From Actinomycetota bacterium (lineage in GTDB: Bacteria; Actinomycetota; Nitriliruptoria; Euzebyales; Egibacteraceae), in NCBI GenBank assembly GCA_019347785.1, contig JAHWKQ010000162.1:1-5023 (forward strand): a stretch of DNA of 5,023 nucleotides, read 5' to 3'. Of the stretch, positions 1 through 5,023 are shown piece by piece. Positions within the stretch are counted from its first letter, which is position 1. Every line of letters starts with the position of its first letter. Position numbers and translations under genes: made by a program. The notes under the pieces were generated by a model. It was not told the DNA's origin. It saw only the letters and a program-made list of their open reading frames with translations, and ran no database searches.

Positions 1-766
1 TGAACGCCAGCTCCTGGGCGGCCGTCGCGCCGGCCTCGCGGATGTGGTAGCCGGACACCGACAGGGGGTGGTAGCGCGGCACCCGGGCCGTGGTGAACTC
101 CATGAGGTCGCCGATGAGCCGCAGGTGGGGCCGCGGGGGGAACAGCCACTCCTTCTGCGCGATGTACTCCTTGTGGATGTCGGTCTGCAGGGTCCCCGCC
201 AGGTCCCCGATGTCGGCGCCCTGACGCTCGGCGACCACGCAGTACATGGCGAACAGCACGACCGCCGGCCCGTTGATCGTCATCGACGTGGTGATGTCGG
301 CCAGCGCGATGCCGTCGAACAGCCGCTCCATGTCGGCCAGGGTGTCGACGGCCACGCCGCAGTGGCCGACCTCGCCGTCGCTCTCGGGCTCGTCGGAGTC
401 GCGTCCCATCAGGGTGGGCATGTCAAACGCCACCGACAGCCCGTGCTGCCCGGCCGCCAGCAGCTCGTGGTAGCGCCGGTTTGTCTGCTCCACGCTGCCG
501 AACCCGGCGAACTGCCGGATCGTCCACGGCTTCCCGCGGTACATCGACGCGTACACGCCGCGCGTGAACGGATAGCTGCCGGGGAAGCCGACACGCCCGA
601 CGTCCACCGTGTAGTTGTGCGGCCCCACCAGCGGCGGCACCTCGACGTCCGACAGGGTGGTGCGCGGCGCCCGCCCGTCGCCGGCCGCTCCGGTCGCCTC
701 CCGGTAGCGGCGTCGCCAGTCCTCGGCGGCGCGCCGCACCTCCTCGCCGGGTTGGGCAGGGTCCAC
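1..766 (-). CDS. icmA: B12-dependent acyl-CoA mutase large subunit, isobutyryl-CoA mutase-like (N-terminal 255 residues, partial)
   Basis: This is the substrate-binding TIM-barrel part of an adenosylcobalamin-dependent acyl-CoA mutase, a family that interconverts branched and straight acyl-CoA skeletons by a radical mechanism in the cytosol. Visible family motifs are RGVYASMYRGKPWTIRQ (residues 69-85), AGQHGLSVAFDMPTLMGRDS (105-124), LQTDIHKEYIAQKEW (193-207) and SVSGYHIREAGA (236-247), where His241 matches catalytic His244 of Propionibacterium methylmalonyl-CoA mutase. With the same offset of three, Tyr89 becomes Phe86 and Arg207 becomes Gln204. Phe plus Gln is the pair known from isobutyryl-CoA mutase, so isobutyryl-CoA/n-butyryl-CoA is the inferred substrate. 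The GTG start at 766 is chosen for the GAGGAGG five bases upstream; in-frame GTGs at 823 and 820 lack such a site. The gene leaves the window at the left, so the rest of the barrel and any cobalamin domain are unseen; the small subunit (IcmB) is not in the window. The family is near certain, the substrate less so. Confidence 0.93.
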   Translation of the reverse strand, partial: MDPAQPGEEVRRAAEDWRRRYREATGAAGDGRAPRTTLSDVEVPPLVGPHNYTVDVGRVGFPGSYPFTRGVYASMYRGKPWTIRQFAGFGSVEQTNRRYHELLAAGQHGLSVAFDMPTLMGRDSDEPESDGEVGHCGVAVDTLADMERLFDGIALADITTSMTINGPAVVLFAMYCVVAERQGADIGDLAGTLQTDIHKEYIAQKEWLFPPRPHLRLIGDLMEFTTARVPRYHPLSVSGYHIREAGATAAQELAF

Positions 767-771
767 GACGA

Positions 772-778
772 CCTCCTC
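772..778 (-). promoter_or_regulatory. Ribosome binding site of the acyl-CoA mutase gene
   Basis: On the minus strand GAGGAGG is followed by a five-base spacer (TCGTC) and then GTG. This is a strong match to the anti-Shine-Dalgarno sequence at ideal spacing, and it decides the start at 766 over the tandem in-frame GTG codons at 823 and 820. It contrasts with the other two genes here, which have no such site. The 93-nt gap that contains it (767-859) shows short GC-rich complementary stretches but no hairpin followed by a T run. Confidence 0.75.
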
Positions 779-859
779 GTCGCCCGCGGTCCCGGCTCGC
801 GCACCCGGGCCTGCGACCACCACGGTAGACGACCGAGGAGGCTCCCGCCGGTGGCCTGT

Positions 860-1912
860 CTAGCGCCCGCGCCCCGAGGCCGCGGCGACGGAGCGCCGGG
901 GCGCGGACGGCACCGCGGGCCCGTCGCCGGCCTTGCGCAGGGCCGCCCGGACGACCGTGAGCAGCTCGTCGGGATCGACCGGCTTGACCAGGTAGTCGCT
1001 CGCGCCCGCCTCGAGCACGAGCGCGCCGCCGGCCTCGGGGGACCGAACGGTGACCACGACCACCGGCAGGTCGGCGAGGTCCGGCCTCGCCCGCACGCTT
1101 CGCAGCACGCTCAGGCCGTCCAGGTGGGGAAGACCGAGGTCGAGCAGCACCGCGGCGGGGCGGACCGCCTCCATGCTGTGCAGCGCGTCCCAGCCATCGG
1201 TCACGTGCTCGACGGCGAACCCTCCGCCGTCCAGGACCACGGTGAGCAGCCTCGCGACGACCGGGTCATCCTCCACGACCAGCACCCGGTCGCGGGGGTG
1301 CACCGCGGGCCGGGTGGTTGCGGGCCGGGGGGTGTCGCCGACCTCGGCCGCCGGGTCACCGCCGTCGGGCGCCCCCGTCCGGCGCAGCGGCCCCGGGTAC
1401 GGACCGGGGCCGTCGGTCAAGGGCAGCTCGCGGAAGTTCTCGAACAGCCGTCCGGCCGCCTGAAGGGCCGACTCGAGCTCGCGACGGCCAGCACGGGGCG
1501 CGTCGTCCTCGGTGGCCGCCAGGACCCGGGTGAGGTGCTCGGTCACCTGCGACAGGAGACGGTGCAGGTCCCGCGAGGCGAGCGCGACCAGGCGGCGCTC
1601 CACCGCGGAGGCCGCCTCCGTCGCGTTGACCCGGGCACGCATCTCCCGCACCCGCCGCGACAGCGCGTCGTTGTGGCGCCGCAGGGCCGTGTTCGCGTCG
1701 GACGCGGCCCCCAGGCGGCGCCGCAGATCGGCGATCTCGTACACGAGCAGGAAGGCGGGTCCGGCCAACAGGCCACCGCCGATCGCCATCAGCGCGTAGA
1801 AGAACACCGCGAGGCCGACGACGATCGCGACCCGGCCGAGCACGGAGGTCGCGCGGCGGGGGCGGGGAGGCGGTCGGTCGCGCATCGCCCTGGCATCGGC
1901 CGGTCCGGGCAC
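860..1912 (-). CDS. Membrane-anchored response regulator with coiled-coil/DHp-like stalk and C-terminal receiver domain
   Basis: The product has 350 residues. Residues 1-22 are basic and proline-rich. Residues 25-60 are strongly hydrophobic and can form one long or two short membrane helices broken near GGG (45-47). Residues 61-103 are charged and helical, probably coiled coil. Residues 104-166 resemble a HisKA dimerisation hairpin, with ALASRDLHRLL (110-120) in the place of the usual ASHELRTPL, so the acceptor His is replaced by Arg114. No ATPase domain follows. After a Pro/Gly-rich linker (167-207) comes a complete receiver (208-328): acidic pocket Glu214-Asp215-Asp216, phospho-acceptor Asp258 in LLDLGLPHLDG, Thr288 and Lys310-Pro311. 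No output domain follows, only a short Ala/Arg tail. Receiver identity is near certain; the DHp reading is inference. The start may be GTG at 1912 or ATG at 1885 (residue 10); neither has a well-spaced Shine-Dalgarno site. It is divergent from the hybrid kinase gene and lies 93 nt upstream of the mutase gene on the same strand. Confidence 0.88.
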   Translation of the reverse strand: MPGPADARAMRDRPPPRPRRATSVLGRVAIVVGLAVFFYALMAIGGGLLAGPAFLLVYEIADLRRRLGAASDANTALRRHNDALSRRVREMRARVNATEAASAVERRLVALASRDLHRLLSQVTEHLTRVLAATEDDAPRAGRRELESALQAAGRLFENFRELPLTDGPGPYPGPLRRTGAPDGGDPAAEVGDTPRPATTRPAVHPRDRVLVVEDDPVVARLLTVVLDGGGFAVEHVTDGWDALHSMEAVRPAAVLLDLGLPHLDGLSVLRSVRARPDLADLPVVVVTVRSPEAGGALVLEAGASDYLVKPVDPDELLTVVRAALRKAGDGPAVPSAPRRSVAAASGRGR

Positions 1913-2008
1913 GGACTTGACACCGTTTCGCGCATCGGCGGCGGGCGCCCCCCATCCGGACGCGCCGCGACCGCTTCAGTCGGGTCCCGGAGTGCCGATA
2001 GCCCGACC
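1913..2008. promoter_or_regulatory. Divergent intergenic region between response regulator and hybrid kinase genes
   Basis: These 96 nt must hold start signals for both divergent genes unless transcription begins inside one of them. No confident promoter pair is seen. On the plus strand TTGACA at 1917-1922 matches a -35 box, but the bases 17-18 nt further on are GC only. A weak TAGCCC at 1999-2004 just before the kinase ATG could fit a leaderless transcript. GGAG at 1989-1992 is 16 nt from that ATG, too far for a normal ribosome site. The 8-bp palindrome GGGCGCCC lies at 1943-1950. The role is inferred from gene layout alone. Confidence 0.4.
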
Positions 2009-5000
2009 ATGCAGCGGTCAGCCTCCGAGCGGCCCACCACCGACGACTCCCTCGCCGCCCGCGCCACCCGCCTGGCGCCGGTGGCGGCGGTCGGGGCCGG
2101 CGCGGTGGCGGCGCTGGCGCTGGCCGGCTGGGTGCTCGGGGTCGAGGTGCTGGCCAGCCTCGTGCCCGGCCAGGTCACGATGAAGGCGAACGCCGCGGCC
2201 GGGGTCATGCTGGCCGCGGCGGGCCTGTGGACGGCGACGAGCCCGGGCGCGTCCGCGCGAGCGCGGCGCGTGGGCACCGCGTGCGCGGTCGCCGCCTGCG
2301 CGCTCGGCGGGCTCACCCTGCTCGAGTACGCCGCCGGCCTCAGCCTGGGTGTCGACGAGCTGTTGTTCCGGGAGCCGGCGGGCACGGTGGGCACCTCCCA
2401 CCCCGGCCGGATGGCGCCGAACAGCGCGCTCGGGCTGCTCGTGGCCGGGGCGACGGCGGTGGCGGTCCGGCTGCCGGGGCCGCGGCCCTCCCGCCTGGCG
2501 CGCATCGGGGCGGGCTTCCTCACGCTGCTGTCGCTGATGGTCCTGGGTGCGAGAGCCCACGGTGTCACGGCCCTGTTCTTCGAGGGCGCCTTCACCCAGA
2601 TGGCCCTGCCCACGGCGGTGGCCTTCCTGATGCTGTCGGCGGGCGTCATGTGCGCCCGCCCGGACACGGGGGTGATGCCGCTCGTGCTCAGCGGCGGCGC
2701 CGCGGGCAGCGCGATCCGGGGCCTGCTGCCGGTGGCCGTGGCGACGCCGCTGGTCCTGGCCGTCCTGCGGCTGGCGGGGCAGGACGCCGGGCTGTACCGG
2801 ACCCGTCAGGGCGTGTGGCTGTTCACCCTCGCGGTCACGGCCGCGATGGTGGCGGTGAGCTGGTCACTGGCCCGCTCGCTGGACCGGTCCGACGTCCGGC
2901 GCCGCCACGCCGAGCGGGTCCTGAGGGGCAGCGAGGAGCGCTACCGGGCCCTGGCCGAGTCCGCGCAGGAGCTGATCGTGTCCGCCGACGAGGACGGGAC
3001 GATCACATACCTGAACCCGGCGGCGGAGCGGGCGTTCGGCCGCTCGTCCGAGGAGGCGCTGGGCGCCCCGCTGACCGTGCTGATGCCCGAGCGCTTCCAC
3101 GCGGCCCACGAGTGGGGCGTGCGGCGGCTCGCCGACGGTGGCGACCCCCACCTGCTCGGTCGTCGCGTCGAGCTCGCCGGGCTCCGCAGCGACGGGGGCG
3201 AGTTCCCCGTCGAACTGTCGCTGACGAGGTGGCGGACGAACGGTCACAGCGGCTTCACCGGGATCATGCGCGACATCAGCGAGCGCAGGCAGGCGGAGCA
3301 GCTCGTGCGGCGCCAGCAGGCCGAGCTCGAGCGTGCCCTGTCCAAGGCCAAGCTCGGCTCCTGGAGCGTGGAGGCGGCATCGGGGCAGGTCCGCTGGTCG
3401 GACGAGCTGTGTCGCATCCACGGGCTGGAGCCGGGGAATTGGCCGGGGACCCTGGAGGCCTACCTGGGGATGGTGCATCCCGACGATCGGGGCCGCATCG
3501 AGCGGTTCGCCGAGCAGGCGAGGCAGGGCGGAGGCGCAGGCTCGCTGGAGCACCGCGTCATCGGCGCGGACGGTGCGGTGCGGTGGCTGTCGACCAACTG
3601 GGAGGCGGTCGACGATGAGCGGGCCCCGAGCCGCGTGGTCGGCACGACCCAGGACGTCACCGAGCGCAAGGCGATCGAGCGGGCCGAGGCCGAGTCCCTG
3701 GCGAAGTCGGCGCTGCTCACGCGGGTGAGCCACGAGCTCCGCGTGCCCTTGAACGGCGTCATCGGGATGACCGAGCTGCTGCTGGACAGCACCCTGACCG
3801 ACGAGCAGCGGGACTACGCGCGCATGGCCCACAGCTCGGGGGAGACGCTGCTGGCGCTGATCGACGACATCCTGGACCTGTCCAGGATCGAGACCGGCAC
3901 GCTCAGGCTGGACATCGACGACGTGGACCTGCGAGGGGTCGTCGACGACGTGTGCGGCCTCCTCGCCGGACGGGCCCGGCGTCAGGGTCTGGCGTTCGAC
4001 TGCCACGTCGCCGAGACGATGCCCGCGCGTGTGCGTGGCGACGAGACGCGCCTGCGCCAACTACTGTTCAACCTGGTGGGCAACGCCGTCAAGTTCACCG
4101 AGGCCGGGGGCGTGACGGTCCGCCTGGACTGCCTCGAAGCCGACAGCCGGCGTATCGTGGCGCGCCTGGAGGTCGGCGACACCGGCGTCGGCATGGACCC
4201 GGCACAGATCCCGGGGCTGTTCGAGCCCTTCGCCCAGGCCGACCAGTCGAGCACTCGCAGGTTCGGCGGCGTCGGCCTCGGGCTGGCGATCTGCAGGGAC
4301 CTGGTCGAGTTGATGGGCGGCGAGATCGGCGCCGAGAGCGCGCCGGGGCGGGGCAGCACCTTCTGGTGCGTCCTGCCCTTCGCGGCGGCCGACGGCGACC
4401 CGGGCGAGCGGACACCGAGCCGGCCGGGGGCCGCCCCGGCCACCGCGCCGGCGGATCCCGCCGCCCAGACACGGGAACCCGGGAACGCGGCCCGGGTGCT
4501 CGTCGCCGAGGACGACCCGGTCAGCCGGACGCTGGCGGCGCGGCTGCTGGAGAGGCGCGGTCACCGGGTGGACGTCGTGGCCGATGGACGGGCCGCCGTG
4601 CAGGCGACGGGGCGGGGCCGGTACGGGCTCGTGCTCATGGACTGCCGGATGCCGGGCATGGACGGCTTCGAGGCGACGCGGCGCATCCGACGAGGGCAGG
4701 AGCCGGGGGCGCGGACGCCCATCGTCGCGATGACGGCCAACGCGCTGGAGAACGACCGCGAGCGGTGCCGGGCGGCCGGCATGGACGACTACCTCACCAA
4801 GCCCCTGCGCGCGTCGGAGCTCGACGTCGTCCTCGCGCGCTGGGCCACCGGCGGGCCGGGCGCCGCGGCGGGCGATGGCGCGGGCGAGCCGCCACGGCCC
4901 CTGGTCGACACGGCGGTACTCGACGCGCTTCGGCACGAGGTGGGCGACGCCGTCGTCGCCGAGCTGGTCGACGCCTTCCGGCGGCACACGCCGGAGCGAC

Positions 5001-5023
5001 TGGCCGCGCTGCGAGCGGCCGTG
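2009..5023 (+). CDS. Hybrid sensor histidine kinase: 8-TM module, PAS-PAS, HisKA, HATPase, receiver, Hpt (partial at C terminus)
   Basis: The frame is open for 1005 codons from ATG at 2009 to the window edge. Residues 1-25 are cytoplasmic; about eight membrane helices follow (27-290). PAS 1 spans about 308-425 and ends RDISERRQ; PAS 2 spans about 443-553, is of the PAS_3 type (LGSWSV, VHPDDR, VRWLS) and ends TQDVTERK. HisKA covers about 565-632 with phospho-acceptor His575 in RVSHELRVPLNG. The ATP-binding domain (about 675-791) has the N box around Asn688/Asn692, the G1 box Asp724-x-Gly-x-Gly, an F box (LFEPFAQAD) and the G2 box GGVGLGLAI from 753. A Pro/Ala linker leads to a receiver (829-945) with Asp835/Asp836, acceptor Asp878, Thr909 and Lys931. 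From 966 an Hpt domain starts; its histidine would lie just beyond the window. Role: membrane sensor passing phosphate His-Asp-His to a separate regulator. The signal is unknown. Upstream in-frame codons offer no ATG or GTG, which fixes the start, though no ribosome site is close. Two T-to-V changes (Val579, Val755) are unusual. The divergent receiver protein is a possible partner. Confidence 0.95.
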   Translation, partial: MQRSASERPTTDDSLAARATRLAPVAAVGAGAVAALALAGWVLGVEVLASLVPGQVTMKANAAAGVMLAAAGLWTATSPGASARARRVGTACAVAACALGGLTLLEYAAGLSLGVDELLFREPAGTVGTSHPGRMAPNSALGLLVAGATAVAVRLPGPRPSRLARIGAGFLTLLSLMVLGARAHGVTALFFEGAFTQMALPTAVAFLMLSAGVMCARPDTGVMPLVLSGGAAGSAIRGLLPVAVATPLVLAVLRLAGQDAGLYRTRQGVWLFTLAVTAAMVAVSWSLARSLDRSDVRRRHAERVLRGSEERYRALAESAQELIVSADEDGTITYLNPAAERAFGRSSEEALGAPLTVLMPERFHAAHEWGVRRLADGGDPHLLGRRVELAGLRSDGGEFPVELSLTRWRTNGHSGFTGIMRDISERRQAEQLVRRQQAELERALSKAKLGSWSVEAASGQVRWSDELCRIHGLEPGNWPGTLEAYLGMVHPDDRGRIERFAEQARQGGGAGSLEHRVIGADGAVRWLSTNWEAVDDERAPSRVVGTTQDVTERKAIERAEAESLAKSALLTRVSHELRVPLNGVIGMTELLLDSTLTDEQRDYARMAHSSGETLLALIDDILDLSRIETGTLRLDIDDVDLRGVVDDVCGLLAGRARRQGLAFDCHVAETMPARVRGDETRLRQLLFNLVGNAVKFTEAGGVTVRLDCLEADSRRIVARLEVGDTGVGMDPAQIPGLFEPFAQADQSSTRRFGGVGLGLAICRDLVELMGGEIGAESAPGRGSTFWCVLPFAAADGDPGERTPSRPGAAPATAPADPAAQTREPGNAARVLVAEDDPVSRTLAARLLERRGHRVDVVADGRAAVQATGRGRYGLVLMDCRMPGMDGFEATRRIRRGQEPGARTPIVAMTANALENDRERCRAAGMDDYLTKPLRASELDVVLARWATGGPGAAAGDGAGEPPRPLVDTAVLDALRHEVGDAVVAELVDAFRRHTPERLAALRAAV
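2090..2656 (+). repeat. Three-fold internal repeat in the kinase membrane module (residues 28-216)
   Basis: Three hydrophobic helical hairpins share one pattern: a helix, an outside loop, then Met-x-x-(Asn/Pro)-(Ala/Ser/Thr)-Ala opening the second helix. The anchors are MKANAAAGVMLAAAG at residue 58, MAPNSALGLLVAGAT at 135 and MALPTAVAFLMLSAG at 198. The middle loop (about 113-136) is the longest and contains DELLF and HPGRM. Two further helices (about 236-256 and 268-288) lead to the cytoplasmic PAS domains. The similarity is at protein level only. I recall this kind of module ahead of PAS domains in other bacterial kinases but cannot assign it a family name. Internal duplication is inferred from this short motif and the hairpin periodicity. 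Confidence 0.45.

Noticed and set aside
409..804. A minus-strand open frame at the start of the mutase gene
   Set aside because: It is frame-shifted against the mutase frame, which matches family motifs without interruption from 766 to 1.
767..859. Possible terminator hairpin after the receiver gene
   Set aside because: Short complementary GC stretches exist (CCCGG with CCGGG), but there is no T run and the stem is only about five pairs.
1917..1922. TTGACA as a -35 promoter box
   Set aside because: No -10-like hexamer lies 16-19 nt downstream; the spacer and following bases are all G and C. Kept only as a remark in the intergenic entry.
1878..1937. Direct repeat TCGCGCATCG at 1878-1887 and 1928-1937, with a further GCATCG at 1893
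   Set aside because: One copy lies inside the receiver coding region, and short GC-rich repeats are expected by chance at this base composition, so an operator cannot be supported.
1356..1955. A 199-codon minus-strand open frame with an ATG upstream of the receiver gene
   Set aside because: It is a shifted frame of the receiver gene giving Arg/Pro-rich sequence; the true frame carries the membrane segment and receiver.
1789..2667. A 292-codon minus-strand open frame spanning the divergent promoter region and the start of the kinase
   Set aside because: It would overlap both confident genes and block the intergenic region, and it shows no family motif.
2227..3618. A 463-codon plus-strand open frame overlapping the kinase
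   Set aside because: It is the same strand in another frame; the product is an Arg/Gly/Ala-rich frame shadow, while the kinase frame shows membrane helices and PAS motifs throughout.
2864..4060. A 398-codon open frame on the minus strand inside the kinase gene
   Set aside because: It lies antisense to the well-supported PAS/HisKA coding frame, its product has no recognisable domain, and its length is explained by high GC making stop codons rare.
4061..4987. A 308-codon minus-strand open frame over the ATPase, receiver and Hpt region
   Set aside because: It is antisense to clear HATPase and receiver motifs; the product is low-complexity Arg/Pro/Ala sequence without a domain.

Overview
The window is very GC-rich DNA (low to mid 70s percent by eye, not counted). 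G or C fills almost every third codon position, GTG starts occur, and long spurious antisense open frames are common. This suggests a high-GC actinobacterium, but nothing here fixes the genus. There are three real genes: two on the minus strand on the left and one on the plus strand filling the right 60%. I found no RNA gene, insertion sequence, CRISPR array or convincing rho-independent terminator.

Layout. (1) 1-766, minus: the N-terminal 255 residues of a coenzyme B12-dependent acyl-CoA mutase large subunit. Its two substrate-selecting positions carry Phe and Gln, the isobutyryl-CoA mutase pair, rather than the Tyr and Arg of methylmalonyl-CoA mutase. The gene runs off the left edge. (2) 860-1912, minus: a 350-residue membrane-anchored response regulator. 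It has an N-terminal hydrophobic hairpin, a helical linker, what looks like a degenerate histidine-kinase dimerisation hairpin without its histidine, and a C-terminal receiver with an intact phosphorylation site. It has no DNA-binding or enzymatic output domain. (3) 1913-2008: a 96-nt divergent intergenic region. (4) 2009-5023, plus: a hybrid sensor histidine kinase, open at the right edge, in the order eight-helix membrane module, PAS, PAS, HisKA, HATPase, receiver, start of an Hpt domain.

How they may work together. The kinase could autophosphorylate at His575, pass phosphate to its own receiver Asp878 and then to the Hpt domain whose histidine lies beyond the window. The Hpt could then phosphorylate a separate regulator. 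The divergent stand-alone receiver protein is a natural candidate partner, but this rests only on gene neighbourhood. The mutase shares strand with the receiver gene after a 93-nt gap and has its own strong ribosome binding site; a regulatory link to the kinase is not shown.

Most notable points: the receiver protein with a kinase-like stalk, the loss of the conserved phosphatase Thr/Asn in the kinase, a FixL-like histidine in the first PAS domain, and the three-fold repeat in the kinase's membrane module. No wholly new system is evident; these are unusual variants of known families.
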